Below, piece after piece: positions 31,479 through 40,056 of a stretch of DNA of 54,794 nucleotides. Position numbers and translations under genes: made by a program. The DNA is taken from positions 1-54,794 of the forward strand of contig NZ_LJPW01000065.1 of NCBI RefSeq assembly GCF_001400735.1, written 5' to 3'. How positions within the stretch are numbered: position 1 is the first letter of the stretch; each line of letters opens with the position of its first letter. A model generated the notes under the pieces. The model was not told where the DNA came from and did no database searches. It saw nothing but the letters and a program-made list of their open reading frames with translations. This DNA is from Pseudomonas caricapapayae. Lineage in GTDB: Bacteria; Pseudomonadota; Gammaproteobacteria; Pseudomonadales; Pseudomonadaceae.

Positions 31479-32737
31479 CGGCCAATGATCTCCTTGCGTT
31501 TGAGCAGCGCCTCGGCACCCGCGAACTCTGGCAGGTCGGGCGCTTTTTTCTTCAGTGCATCAAGCTGCGACCTGGCTTTTTCAAGCTCGTTGTTTTCTAG
31601 AGTGCTGAATAGCTGATCGAGCAATTCTTCAATTTCAGGCTCGCGCTGAGGCACGCCCATGACTTCTTCCAGAATGCTGCTGGAGTCCAGGCCGTAGGTG
31701 GCTCTTGGGTGAGAGCCGTCATGGTTATTCAGCAGGATGACCTCGCCCGGCTGCAGGCTGCCGATGACCTGTGGCGAGTGGCTGGCGGCGATGAACTGGA
31801 CGTTGGGAAATGCTTTTTTCAGTGCCGGAGCAATGGTGCGTTGCCAGCCGGGGTGCAGGTGGATGTCTAGTTCATCGATCACGATGATGCCGTTTGTCTT
31901 GCTTAGAACGTCCTTCCCCATGTGCGGGTTAAGCAGGCAGATACGGCGAGCAATATCGGCGAAGAGTGCGACCATTCCGCGTTGTCCGTCGCTCAGGTCG
32001 TTGAGCGGGACTTTTTGGTCATTCATGTCCACCATCAGCCCCCGCATTTCCATGTCGTACTCAATCCCCTTGGACTCCGGCAATGCGCACTGGATAGCTG
32101 AATTGATCCAGGTGAGTTCATCAGTGAAAACGCCCGATAAGCCATATCTGGATATTCTTTGAAAGCGCTCCAGTGTCTTGCCGATGAACCAGGTCTCAAA
32201 GTTCTTCAAGTTGGAGGCTGCATCGAACCAGTTGGTATAGGCTTCCAGTCTTGACAGTTTGCTCTGTGCTGCATGCTCGGCAGCTATATTCATGGTCAGC
32301 CAGCCTCGACTGGCTCGGTAAACCGCAAATACAGGCATGTCGATTTCAAGAGATTCCGACACGTGTGGGTTCTCTGGAGATATAACGCTTTCAAGGTTGC
32401 TGGAATTATGGTTACTGCCATCGCGCTTGAGCGAGACGTACCAATCCTGGAACCCGAACGCATCACCTCGGGCAGCCAACTTGAGGGGGAAGATACGTTC
32501 AAAGTGAACACTGTTTTCAGATTTTACCAAGTTGAACCTGGCATCTGATTCCGTGATGAGTGAGTTACCCGCCCCCATGTTCGCGAGGAATTTCCCGAAA
32601 CAACAAGCCACCCCTTGCAACAACGACGTCTTCCCACTGCCATTGACCCCCACCACCAGATTGAAACCGGGCTGGAAGTCGAAATGAGCATCTTCGTAGC
32701 AACGGAAATTCTGCAGATGGAGGTGGTCGAGGCGCAT
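31475..32737 (-). CDS. ptuA: Septu system ABC/SMC-type ATPase PtuA
   Basis: 420 residues from the ATG at 32737, with AAAGGAAACC as ribosome binding site; the longer upstream frame overlaps the terminator and the exporter gene and is rejected. N-terminal MRLDHLHLQNFRCYEDAHFDF is the SMC/RecF-type ATPase opening. Walker A is GVNGSGKT (30-37), the signature LSDGQR near 248-253, Walker B IIVIDELD with D288/E289, and the switch His H320. The C-terminus is helical and charged. The partner ptuB overlaps by 4 nt. No reverse transcriptase gene is near, so this is a stand-alone Septu rather than a retron module. Confidence 0.87.
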   Translation of the reverse strand: MRLDHLHLQNFRCYEDAHFDFQPGFNLVVGVNGSGKTSLLQGVACCFGKFLANMGAGNSLITESDARFNLVKSENSVHFERIFPLKLAARGDAFGFQDWYVSLKRDGSNHNSSNLESVISPENPHVSESLEIDMPVFAVYRASRGWLTMNIAAEHAAQSKLSRLEAYTNWFDAASNLKNFETWFIGKTLERFQRISRYGLSGVFTDELTWINSAIQCALPESKGIEYDMEMRGLMVDMNDQKVPLNDLSDGQRGMVALFADIARRICLLNPHMGKDVLSKTNGIIVIDELDIHLHPGWQRTIAPALKKAFPNVQFIAASHSPQVIGSLQPGEVILLNNHDGSHPRATYGLDSSSILEEVMGVPQREPEIEELLDQLFSTLENNELEKARSQLDALKKKAPDLPEFAGAEALLKRKEIIGR

Positions 32738-32753
32738 GTCGGTTTCCTTTACC

Positions 32754-32774
32754 AAAACTGGCGGATGCGCCAGT
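32754..32774 (-). terminator. Terminator between the exporter gene and ptuA
   Basis: On the minus strand a perfect 7-bp stem ACTGGCG/CGCCAGT with a CATC loop, ending in four T residues and then GG. It lies after the exporter gene and 17 nt before ptuA, insulating the defence genes from the upstream unit. Confidence 0.6.
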
Positions 32775-32814
32775 GTACCTTGGCTCACCCTATGCGCCAT
32801 CGCCCGATGTGTGA

Positions 32815-34113
32815 CTAAACCTTCGCCCCCAGCGGCTGCAGCCTTGCCAGCCGCAACGCTACCCCAAGCGCGATCAGCAGCAATACGCCGATAAACAGCC
32901 CGATACCGTTCCAGCCCGCGTAGTGCCAGAACACGCCGCCGCCGGTTCCGGCCACGCTCGACCCTGCGTAGTAACAGAACAGGTACAAGGACGCGGCCTG
33001 GCCTCTGGCGGTGGTGGCCCTGCGTCCGACCCAACTGCTGGCCACCGAATGCGCGCCGAAGAAGCCGAAGGTGAAGATCAGTACGCCGACGATCACCAGC
33101 GGCAGTGGGGTGAACAGGGTCAGTAGCAGGCCGGCCAACATCATCACGATCACCGCCCACAGCACCTGTCTGCGGCCGAGTCGGTCAGCCAGTGAGCCGA
33201 TCTTCGCCGAGCTGTAGATGCCCGACAGATACACCACGGAAAACACACCGACCACGGCCTGGCTCAGGTTGTAGGGGGCGCTCAGAAAGCGGTAGGCAAT
33301 GTAGTTGAACAGGGTGACGAACGCGCCCATCAGCAGAAAGCCGGTCAGAAACAGCAGCGGCAGCCCGGCATCGCGAAACTGTACGACAAAGCCGTCCAGC
33401 AGGCTGCGAGGGTGCAGTGAGCGCGGACGGAAGTTGCGTGATTCCGGGAGTATCTTCCAGAACACCACGGCTGCGATCAGGGCCAGCCCGCCGACCACCA
33501 GCATCGCCACATGCCAACTGACATAATCGATCATCACCCCGACGATCAGCCGGCCGCTCATGCCGCCCACCGCGCTGCCGCCGATATACAGCCCCATTGC
33601 CAGGCCCAGATGCGTGGGGTGTATTTCTTCGCTCAGGTAAGTCATCGCCACTGCCGCCAGGCCGCTCAGCGACAGACCGACCATTGCCCGGGTGATGAGC
33701 ACGCCCTCCCAGCTGGGCATCAAGGCGCTGGCGATGGTGAACAGCGACGCGCAGAACAGCGCCATGACCATCACTGACTTGCGCCCCAGCCGGTCGGATA
33801 TCGGCCCGGTGATCAGCAGGCCGATGGCGAGCATCGCGGTGGCAACGGACAGGATCAGGCTGCTTTGTGCCGCAGACAGGGAGAACTCGCCCGACAGTGT
33901 CGGCATCATCGGCTGTACGCAATACAGCAAAGTGAACGTCGAGAACCCACCAGCGAACAGCGCCAGGGCAGTACGTTTGAAAAGCGGTGTGTTCTTTTCG
34001 ATGTAGGTGTCGCCAGACGGTCCGGCGGATGTATTCAGGTTTGAGGCGGGCGGGGCGACGGCAGGATTCACGAGGACCTCGGAGCACGGTTGGGCAGGCG
34101 GTGAAAAAATCAT
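32815..34113 (-). CDS. Major facilitator superfamily exporter (YnfM-like)
   Basis: 432 residues with 12 predicted membrane segments. The N-terminal half contains GPISDRLGRKSVMVMALF, the loop 2-3 motif of drug:H+ antiporters, and the C-terminal half repeats it as GSLADRLGRRQVLW. The cytoplasmic leader is about 50 residues. An in-frame GTG at 34071 with a GAGG site is an alternative start. The gene is divergent from a LysR regulator, a pairing typical of inducible efflux. The substrate is not predictable. Confidence 0.85.
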   Translation of the reverse strand: MIFSPPAQPCSEVLVNPAVAPPASNLNTSAGPSGDTYIEKNTPLFKRTALALFAGGFSTFTLLYCVQPMMPTLSGEFSLSAAQSSLILSVATAMLAIGLLITGPISDRLGRKSVMVMALFCASLFTIASALMPSWEGVLITRAMVGLSLSGLAAVAMTYLSEEIHPTHLGLAMGLYIGGSAVGGMSGRLIVGVMIDYVSWHVAMLVVGGLALIAAVVFWKILPESRNFRPRSLHPRSLLDGFVVQFRDAGLPLLFLTGFLLMGAFVTLFNYIAYRFLSAPYNLSQAVVGVFSVVYLSGIYSSAKIGSLADRLGRRQVLWAVIVMMLAGLLLTLFTPLPLVIVGVLIFTFGFFGAHSVASSWVGRRATTARGQAASLYLFCYYAGSSVAGTGGGVFWHYAGWNGIGLFIGVLLLIALGVALRLARLQPLGAKV

Positions 34114-34150
34114 ATAGCTCGCTAATCATTCCATCCAATATATTGTTCGA

Positions 34151-34163
34151 CCTGTTTAATAGG
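34151..34163. promoter_or_regulatory. Possible LysR-regulator binding site
   Basis: An imperfect palindrome, CCTGTTTAATAGG (10 of 13 positions symmetric), in the 73-nt gap between the divergent exporter and lysR genes. This is where a LysR-type regulator usually binds. Confidence 0.35.
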
Positions 34164-34186
34164 TAAAACGACTTAATGGAGGCGGC

Positions 34187-35077
34187 ATGGAATTGCGTCA
34201 TCTGCGTTACTTCATCGCGGTTGCCGAAGAGCTGCATTTCGGCCGTGCAGCCCTGGCACTGGGGATTTCCCAGCCGCCGCTCAGCCAGCAGATTCAGGCA
34301 CTGGAACAGGAACTGGGCACACGTCTGTTCGAGCGCACCAACCGGCGTGTCGACCTGAGTGAATCAGGGCGGCTGTTTCTCGATGAGGCGCGCCTGGTGC
34401 TGGCGCAGGTCGACAAGGCCACTGACGTTGCCCGGCGAGCACAACTGGGTGAGATCGGCGAACTGAAGATCGGCTTTACCTCGTCTGCGCCATTCACTTC
34501 CAGCATTCCGCAGGCCATTTTTGCCTTCCGCCAGGCCTACCCGGATGTGCACCTGACACTCACCGAAATAACCAGTCAGGAAGTGGCCGCAGGTCTTGAG
34601 GACAAGACCATTCAGGTCGGCATCATGCGCCCTCTGACGTTACCCGATTCGCTGGTGGTGTTTGAATTGTTGAGCGAGCCGTTGGTTGCGATCATGCGCG
34701 CCGACCATCCGCTGGCGGCCGAAAGCGAGGACGGGATCTATATGTCGGCGCTGGCCGCCGAGCCGTTCGTGTTTTTCCCGCGCACCTATGGCAGCGGTAT
34801 CTACGCGCAAGTCCTGAGCCTGGCGCGCGCTGCGGGTTTCAGCCCGCTGATCACTCAGGAAGCGGGCGAAGTGATGACCATCATCGGCTTGGTCGCAGCT
34901 GGACTGGGCGTCACCGTACTGCCAGCGTCCTACCGCCGAATGCGCATCGACAGCGTGGTCTACCGCAACGTCCTCGACCCCGGCGCAACCAGTGCCGTGT
35001 GGCTGGTGCAGCGCAAGGACGAACAGTCACCAATGGCCAAGGCATTTACCGAGCTTTTAACGCGCAATGTCGGGTGA
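34187..35077 (+). CDS. LysR-family transcriptional regulator
   Basis: 296 residues. The N-terminal winged helix-turn-helix (MELRHLRYFIAVAEELHFGRAALALGISQPPLSQQI) is followed by a linker helix and the periplasmic-binding-protein-like effector domain from about residue 90 (GELKIGFTSSAPF). A GGAGG site lies just before the ATG at 34187. Divergent from the MFS exporter, it most likely controls that exporter in response to its substrate. Confidence 0.9.
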   Translation: MELRHLRYFIAVAEELHFGRAALALGISQPPLSQQIQALEQELGTRLFERTNRRVDLSESGRLFLDEARLVLAQVDKATDVARRAQLGEIGELKIGFTSSAPFTSSIPQAIFAFRQAYPDVHLTLTEITSQEVAAGLEDKTIQVGIMRPLTLPDSLVVFELLSEPLVAIMRADHPLAAESEDGIYMSALAAEPFVFFPRTYGSGIYAQVLSLARAAGFSPLITQEAGEVMTIIGLVAAGLGVTVLPASYRRMRIDSVVYRNVLDPGATSAVWLVQRKDEQSPMAKAFTELLTRNVG

Positions 35078-35097
35078 TTTGATAAGCGGAGCCGGTA

Positions 35098-35235
35098 GAC
35101 CTATCGTTTCTCACGCTCCAGCGTGGGAATGCCTGTCGTGACGCTCTGCGTCACAAATCTGCGCCGCGCTGTAGAATCAAGACCGGACGCAGAGCGTCCA
35201 GAACGGCATGCGACGCGGAGCGACGCACAATAGTT
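35098..35235. repeat. Cluster of GACGC-type hairpin repeats
   Basis: Successive short palindromes: CACGCT-CC-AGCGTG (35112-35125), GTGACGC-TCT-GCGTCAC (35138-35154) and GGACGC-AGA-GCGTCC (35185-35199), then a looser GCGACGCGGAGCGACGC stretch. The lead-in TATCGTTTCTCACG matches the repeat at 2978-3019. It fills the space between lysR and the 3' end of the aryl polyene operon. Confidence 0.65.
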
Positions 35236-35250
35236 GAGACGTGCGTGGTC

Positions 35251-36477
35251 TCACCCCCAACGCTTGAATATCAATGACGTATTCACCCCGCCAAAGGCAA
35301 AGTTGTTGTTCATCACATATTCATTACTCATCCGCCGGGGTTCGCCGACGATGTAATCCAGTTCGCCGCACTGAGTATCGATGTCGACCAGGTTGAGCGT
35401 ATGGATATAACGGTCGCTGTTGAGCATCTCGATACTGAACCATGACTCCAGCGCGCCGCATGCGCCGAGCGTGTGACCGAGGAAGCTTTTTTGTGAGCTG
35501 AGTGGCATGCGCGAGCCGAACAGGCTGCTGGTGGCCAGGGTTTCGGCGATGTCGCCCTGTTCTGTCGCAGTGCCGTGGCCGTTGACGTACCCGATGGCGT
35601 CGGGCGGCAGGCTGGCGTCTTCCAGAGCCAGTTCCATGGCGCGGCGCATGGTGGCCTGCTCGGGACGAGTGCTGTGGGCACCGTCGGCGTTGCTGCCGAA
35701 TCCGACGATCTCGGCGTAAATGTGCGCGCCGCGTGCCCTGGCGTGCTCAAGCTCTTCAAGCACCAGCATGCCGCCGCCTTCGCCAATCACCAGGCCGTCG
35801 CGCCCGCTGTCGTATGGGCGTGGTGTGGTGTGGGGGGCGTCATTCTTGAGGCTGGTCGCGTACAGCGCGTCGAAGACCATCGCCTCGGTCGGGCACAACT
35901 CTTCGGCACCGCCCGCCAGCATCAGCGGCAGCCGACCGAACTTGATCGCCTCGTAGGCATAGCCGATGCCTTGACTGCCGCTGGTACAGGCGCTGGAAGT
36001 CGGGATCAGGCGTCCGGTCAGGCCGAAGAAGATGCTGATGTTGGCGGCGGTGGTGTGCGGCATCATTCGCACGTAGGAGTTGGCGTTCAGGCCCACTGCC
36101 ACAGAATTGATCAGCATGTTGCCGAAGGCCTTGATTTCATCGGTGCTGCCAGTGGACGACCCGCATGCCGTGCCCATGCGACCATCGCGAATCATCGGAT
36201 CATTCAGCAACCCGGCGTCGATCAGTGCCTGCTCTGCTGCGGCCACCGCCAGTCGTGACACGCGGCCCATGCTGCGCAATTGCTTGCGCGTCCAGTGCAC
36301 GGGCACTGCGAAATCGTCCACAGGACCAGCCAGTCGGGTATTCAGTTCGGCAAAACGGTTCCACTCGTCCATCCGGCGGATGCCACTGCGATTGGCGCTA
36401 AAGCTCGCCTCGATAGTCGGCCAGTCGCTGCCCACCGAGGTAATGCCGGACATACCGGTGACGACCACACGCTTCAT
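35251..36477 (-). CDS. apeR: Beta-ketoacyl-ACP synthase of the aryl polyene cluster (ApeR-like)
   Basis: FabF-type condensing enzyme, 408 residues from the ATG at 36477, which overlaps the ketoreductase stop by 1 nt (TGATG). Active-site Cys is in SSACTSGSQG (C164), and the two His lie in NGHGTATEQGD and KSFLGHTLGACG. In described aryl polyene pathways ApeR is a stand-alone ketosynthase that complements the ApeO:ApeC pair. Last gene of the cluster. Its stop codon lies inside a TGAGAC/GTCTCA hairpin (35235-35253), which has no T-run but may mark the mRNA end. Confidence 0.87.
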   Translation of the reverse strand: MKRVVVTGMSGITSVGSDWPTIEASFSANRSGIRRMDEWNRFAELNTRLAGPVDDFAVPVHWTRKQLRSMGRVSRLAVAAAEQALIDAGLLNDPMIRDGRMGTACGSSTGSTDEIKAFGNMLINSVAVGLNANSYVRMMPHTTAANISIFFGLTGRLIPTSSACTSGSQGIGYAYEAIKFGRLPLMLAGGAEELCPTEAMVFDALYATSLKNDAPHTTPRPYDSGRDGLVIGEGGGMLVLEELEHARARGAHIYAEIVGFGSNADGAHSTRPEQATMRRAMELALEDASLPPDAIGYVNGHGTATEQGDIAETLATSSLFGSRMPLSSQKSFLGHTLGACGALESWFSIEMLNSDRYIHTLNLVDIDTQCGELDYIVGEPRRMSNEYVMNNNFAFGGVNTSLIFKRWG

Positions 36478-37205
36478 CAGCACAGTCCCCCGTTGACGGC
36501 CAGTACCTGACGGGTGATGTAGCTCGCCTCGGCCGACATCAGGAAGTTCACCGCACCAGCGACTTCCTCGGGTGTGCCCATGCGTTGCGCCGGAATCATT
36601 TTCATCAGTTCGTCCACCGGCACGTTCTCGTCGAGCATTGCCGTGTCGATCAACCCCGGCGCGACGCAGTTGACGGTGATCTTGCGCTTGCCCAGTTCGA
36701 TGGCCAGCGCCTTGGCCGCACCGATCAGCCCCGCCTTGGAAGCGCTGTAATTGACCTGACCACGATTGCCGATCAGGCCGGAGACCGAGGTGATGCAGAC
36801 AATGCGACCGGCCGCACGCCGACGAATCATTGGCATCGTCAAGGGGTGCAGAACGTTATAGAAACCGTCCAGATTGGTCCGCAACACCTGATCCCAGTCG
36901 TCATCGCTAAGCGCCGGAAATGCGCCGTCACGGGTCAGCCCGGCGTTGAGCACCACTCCGTAACACGCGCCGTGGGTCTCCACATCGTCTTCCAGAATCG
37001 CCTTGCAGGCAGCCCGGTCCGACACATCGAATTGCAGCACGCGGGCCTGACGGCCCAGCGCAACGATTTCGGCCTGCACGGCTTCGGCTTCGTTGCGCCC
37101 GGTTCGGCAATGCAGGATCAGGTCGTAGCCGGCCCGGGCCAGGCGCAGAGCGATGGCGCGGCCGATGCCACGGCTGGAGCCGGTGACCAGTATTGATTCA
37201 GTCAT
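36477..37205 (-). CDS. apeQ: 3-oxoacyl-ACP reductase (ApeQ-like, FabG family)
   Basis: Short-chain dehydrogenase that reduces the 3-keto intermediate during polyene extension. 242 residues. The NADP-binding motif is TGSSRGIG (8-15). NAG occurs at 87-89, the catalytic Ser is in ITSVSG (S140/S142), and Tyr/Lys are in NYSASKAG (Y153, K157). It overlaps the preceding dehydratase gene by 4 nt (ATGA) and the following ketosynthase gene by 1 nt. The order O-P-Q-R of ketosynthase, dehydratase, reductase, ketosynthase is the one known for aryl polyene clusters. Confidence 0.9.
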   Translation of the reverse strand: MTESILVTGSSRGIGRAIALRLARAGYDLILHCRTGRNEAEAVQAEIVALGRQARVLQFDVSDRAACKAILEDDVETHGACYGVVLNAGLTRDGAFPALSDDDWDQVLRTNLDGFYNVLHPLTMPMIRRRAAGRIVCITSVSGLIGNRGQVNYSASKAGLIGAAKALAIELGKRKITVNCVAPGLIDTAMLDENVPVDELMKMIPAQRMGTPEEVAGAVNFLMSAEASYITRQVLAVNGGLC

Positions 37206-37653
37206 GCCGGGGCTCCTTCAGCCAGATAGTCAGCAGTGTTGGGCGGGCAATATACATTGAGTCGGGCAAAAGCCTCGATCCCCGGTCCGGTAAGGGTGCA
37301 TTCGAACACACCCATGCCGCTGTCGTCCTGCAAGGAGCGCACGGCATGGACGGTCAGTTCACTGCCCAGCGGGAAGCGCGTTACGTTGCAGTCGAACTTG
37401 CGGCTGCCCAGCAAAAAGCCCAGTTTGACCGCTTCGCCCTTGCTGCGTGCCTGGCACCCGGCATAGGCCGCGACGCTCTGGGCCATCAGCTCTATGCCGA
37501 GCCAGGCAGGCTGCCGTCCGGCTGGTTGAACAGGCCGTTGGCGCGCACGGTCAGGCGGGTTTGAATCTGTTCTTCGTCAAAACCCAGCACCTGATCGATG
37601 AGAATCATGTCGCCGGCATGGGGAATGAGTTCGGCGAGCAGCCACTCGGTCAT
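37202..37653 (-). pseudogene. apeP: Frameshifted 3-hydroxyacyl-ACP dehydratase (ApeP-like)
   Basis: Hot-dog-fold dehydratase of about 150 residues, split into two frames. The first 53 codons (MTEWLLAELIPHAGDMILID..., with active-site H12) run to NQPDGSLP and then meet a TAG at 37494-37492. The rest (GIELMAQSVAAYAGC...RLNVYCPP) continues in another frame to 37202. The expected sequence at the break is SLPAWLGIELM. It would be restored by 4 nt, as if one unit of CTGC-CTGC-CTGG had been lost (around 37502-37509). The start overlaps the apeO stop (ATGA) and the 3' end overlaps apeQ (ATGA). A sequencing error is the alternative explanation. The second dehydratase domain, fused to the AMP ligase, is intact. 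Confidence 0.8.
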
Positions 37654-38846
37654 GGGGCATCTCCGATAATCAGGCTGATGTTGTTGCCACCGAAGGCAAA
37701 CGAATTGCTCATCATGTAACGAGCGTTTGCAGGTGTCAGGCGCGAGCCTGCGCGGGTCCAGTGCAGCGCAGGCAAGAGCGGATCGGCCTCGCCGTCCCAC
37801 AGGTGCGGGGGCAGGGCCTGTTCGGTATTCTCCGGTGCCAGGCTCAGCCAGCAAAACGCCGCTTCCAGCGCGCCTGCCGCGCCCAGAGTGTGGCCGCTGA
37901 GCGGTTTTGTCGACGAGCAGGGCACGCCATTCGGGAACACCGCCTGCACGGCCAGGCTTTCCATCGCGTCGTTGTGCGGCGTGGCGGTGCCATGCAGGTT
38001 CAGATAACCGATCTGCTCCGCCTCGAGCCGGGCATTGCGCAGCGCTTGCAGCATGGCATCGCGCGCACCACGTCCGGTGGGTTCGGGGGCCGAAATGTGG
38101 TGAGCGTCGCAGCTGGCACCTGCACCCAGCAGGGCAATCGAGTGCCTGCTGTCGGCTTCGCGAGTCATCAGAAACAGCGCGGCCGCCTCGCCGATATTGA
38201 TCCCGCTACGGTTGCTGGAGAACGGGTTGCAGAGCTGCGGCGACATGGCCTCGAGTGCCGAGAACCCCTGCAGGGTCAGCCTGCACAGGCTGTCGACGCC
38301 GCCGCACAGCACCGCATCGCACAGGCCCATGTCCAGCGCCCGTCGCGCACTGAGCAACGCCCGCGAGCTGGACGTGCAGGCTGTCGATATGACGTAGGCC
38401 GGGCCGCTCAATTGCAGCCAGGCGGCGAGAAAATTCGCCGGTGCGCCCAGTTCCTGTTGCCGATAATCGTAATCGTCGGGGAAGATCCGCTCACGCAGCC
38501 AGACGGCCATGCTCTCGCTCGCTTCATCGATGCCCGAAGTGCTGGTGCCAATGATCACGCCAATCCGTCCGGCCCCGAAGCGGGTGATGGCCTGGCTGAT
38601 GTCATCCTCGATCTGCAAGGCGGCAGCCAGCAGCAACTGGTTATTGCGGCTGTGATGCAAATGCACGGCAGGCGGAATGGGCGGCAGCGCGGATTTGACC
38701 GCGCCTACCGGCAATGCGCGCTCCGGCACCCAGCCGCTTTCGAACACCATGCCCGAGCTGTCGCCCGCAAACAGTCTGCGCGACACCTCTTCACGACTGT
38801 CGCCCAGCGAGCATGTCAGGCCCAGCGCATTGAGATAGGCAGTCAT
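37650..38846 (-). CDS. apeO: Beta-ketoacyl-ACP synthase of the aryl polyene cluster (ApeO-like)
   Basis: 398 residues. Main condensing ketosynthase, expected to pair with the chain-length-factor-like ApeC protein. Active-site Cys is in ISTACTSSSRALL (C157), and the His residues lie in NLHGTATPHND and PLSGHTLGAAG. The start ATG at 38846 overlaps the stop of the lipoprotein gene (ATGA); longer upstream frames are shadows. The stop overlaps the frameshifted dehydratase start. Confidence 0.87.
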   Translation of the reverse strand: MTAYLNALGLTCSLGDSREEVSRRLFAGDSSGMVFESGWVPERALPVGAVKSALPPIPPAVHLHHSRNNQLLLAAALQIEDDISQAITRFGAGRIGVIIGTSTSGIDEASESMAVWLRERIFPDDYDYRQQELGAPANFLAAWLQLSGPAYVISTACTSSSRALLSARRALDMGLCDAVLCGGVDSLCRLTLQGFSALEAMSPQLCNPFSSNRSGINIGEAAALFLMTREADSRHSIALLGAGASCDAHHISAPEPTGRGARDAMLQALRNARLEAEQIGYLNLHGTATPHNDAMESLAVQAVFPNGVPCSSTKPLSGHTLGAAGALEAAFCWLSLAPENTEQALPPHLWDGEADPLLPALHWTRAGSRLTPANARYMMSNSFAFGGNNISLIIGDAP

Positions 38847-39325
38847 GGCATGTTCTCGTTGTTCAGCGGTGTGACCTTGTAACTCAGCCCGTCCTTGAGG
38901 CGCAGGGTGAAGGCATTGGCCGACTGGTATTCGACCAGCCAGCGATCGTCCAGACGGCGCTGCATACCCTGGCGATAAGCCGTGGGGTAGCGGCCATGCA
39001 TTTCCAGATCCGGCGTCATGGCAAACATCAGTGCAGCAAAAAGCTCGCGGGCTTCGGGATTGGGCGGCAGCAAGCCGTCGGCTTGCCACTGCCCGTCGAT
39101 CAGCAACTGACGCGCCTGCGGGATACCCAGCGGGTCCATCATCGACCAGCGCAAACCGGCGTTTTCGCGCTGGATGACCAGCACCCAGTCCTGACGCTGA
39201 TCGGCTTTTCGGCGTTCGATATGCAGCTGCATCGGCAATTGCATGGTCGGTGCACTGGTCGGCAGCGGGGCCTGCGCAGCACAGCCGCCAAGCAGCAGGA
39301 AAGCTAAAAACAGTACGCGAATCAT
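38843..39325 (-). CDS. DUF3261-type lipoprotein
   Basis: 160 residues with a lipoprotein signal peptide (MIRVLFLAFLLLGGC, lipid-modified C15). The rest looks like a small beta-rich domain (MQLHIERRKADQRQDWVLVIQ...GLRWSMMDPLGIPQARQLL), similar to the DUF3261 lipoproteins found in aryl polyene clusters. Together with the LolA-like and MMPL genes it is probably part of the machinery moving the lipid-linked pigment to the outer membrane. Both ends overlap neighbours by 4 nt. Confidence 0.78.
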   Translation of the reverse strand: MIRVLFLAFLLLGGCAAQAPLPTSAPTMQLPMQLHIERRKADQRQDWVLVIQRENAGLRWSMMDPLGIPQARQLLIDGQWQADGLLPPNPEARELFAALMFAMTPDLEMHGRYPTAYRQGMQRRLDDRWLVEYQSANAFTLRLKDGLSYKVTPLNNENMP

Positions 39326-40056
39326 GATGCTTCCACTTCCAAAGGTTTGCGGGCCACGACATTGACCAGCGTTTCCTCCCGTTGCCCGAACGGCCTGGGC
39401 TTTTGCAGTTTCAGGGCTTCGAGCAGGCCGAAATCCCTGGCGCGGCTCCACCACAGGTAAGGGTAGGAAACATGCTGCGCATCGAACTCGAAACCCTGAT
39501 CGCGGATCATCTGCAGGTACTGGGCCGCGCTTTTCTGAACGTGCATCGGGTGGCGGAACAGCCAGCGAATCACCCAGGTGTCGATGTAAGCCTCGGTCGA
39601 CTCGGCGAACAGCAGATAGCCACCTGGCTTGAGCACGCGATAAAACTCGGCCAGCGCGCGTTCCTGCTCGACCAGATGATGGAAAGTCTGATGGCAGAAC
39701 AGCAAATCGACGCTGGCGTCGGGTACTTGCAACGCCGCGCAATCGCTGCCGATCAGTTCGACCTGCACGCCTTTTGCCTGCGCTTCCTGACGGCTCATCT
39801 CCAGGCTGTGCGGGTCGGCATCGACGCCGATGAATCTGGACGGCTTGAAAACCTTGTTCAGGTGCTGGAACGAGCGGCCCTGCCCGCAACCGGCGTCGAG
39901 CAGCACCGGCGCAACCGGCGGCGCGCTGGCGAACAGGCTGCGCAAGTCGTCGATTGCCACGCGCAACACACGGTACTGCCAGGTATGGCTGCGCAGAAAC
40001 CACAGACCGAAGCGGGTTTCTTCGACGTAGCTGTCACTCAGGAACGGTCGATTCAT
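39322..40056 (-). CDS. SAM-dependent methyltransferase
   Basis: Class I methyltransferase, 244 residues. Motif I is VLLDAGCGQGRSF, the acidic end of strand 2 is FIGVDAD, then LLFCHQTFHHLV and YRVLKPGGYLLF (motif III). In aryl polyene pathways a methyltransferase decorates the aryl head group, so this enzyme may methylate the phenol or its ring; that is inference. It sits in the operon with ATGA overlaps at both ends. Confidence 0.85.
   Translation of the reverse strand: MNRPFLSDSYVEETRFGLWFLRSHTWQYRVLRVAIDDLRSLFASAPPVAPVLLDAGCGQGRSFQHLNKVFKPSRFIGVDADPHSLEMSRQEAQAKGVQVELIGSDCAALQVPDASVDLLFCHQTFHHLVEQERALAEFYRVLKPGGYLLFAESTEAYIDTWVIRWLFRHPMHVQKSAAQYLQMIRDQGFEFDAQHVSYPYLWWSRARDFGLLEALKLQKPRPFGQREETLVNVVARKPLEVEAS

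Noticed and set aside
30837..32737. A retron module
   Set aside because: The HNH and ATPase partners also occur in retrons, but no reverse transcriptase or ncRNA-like repeat structure lies on either side.
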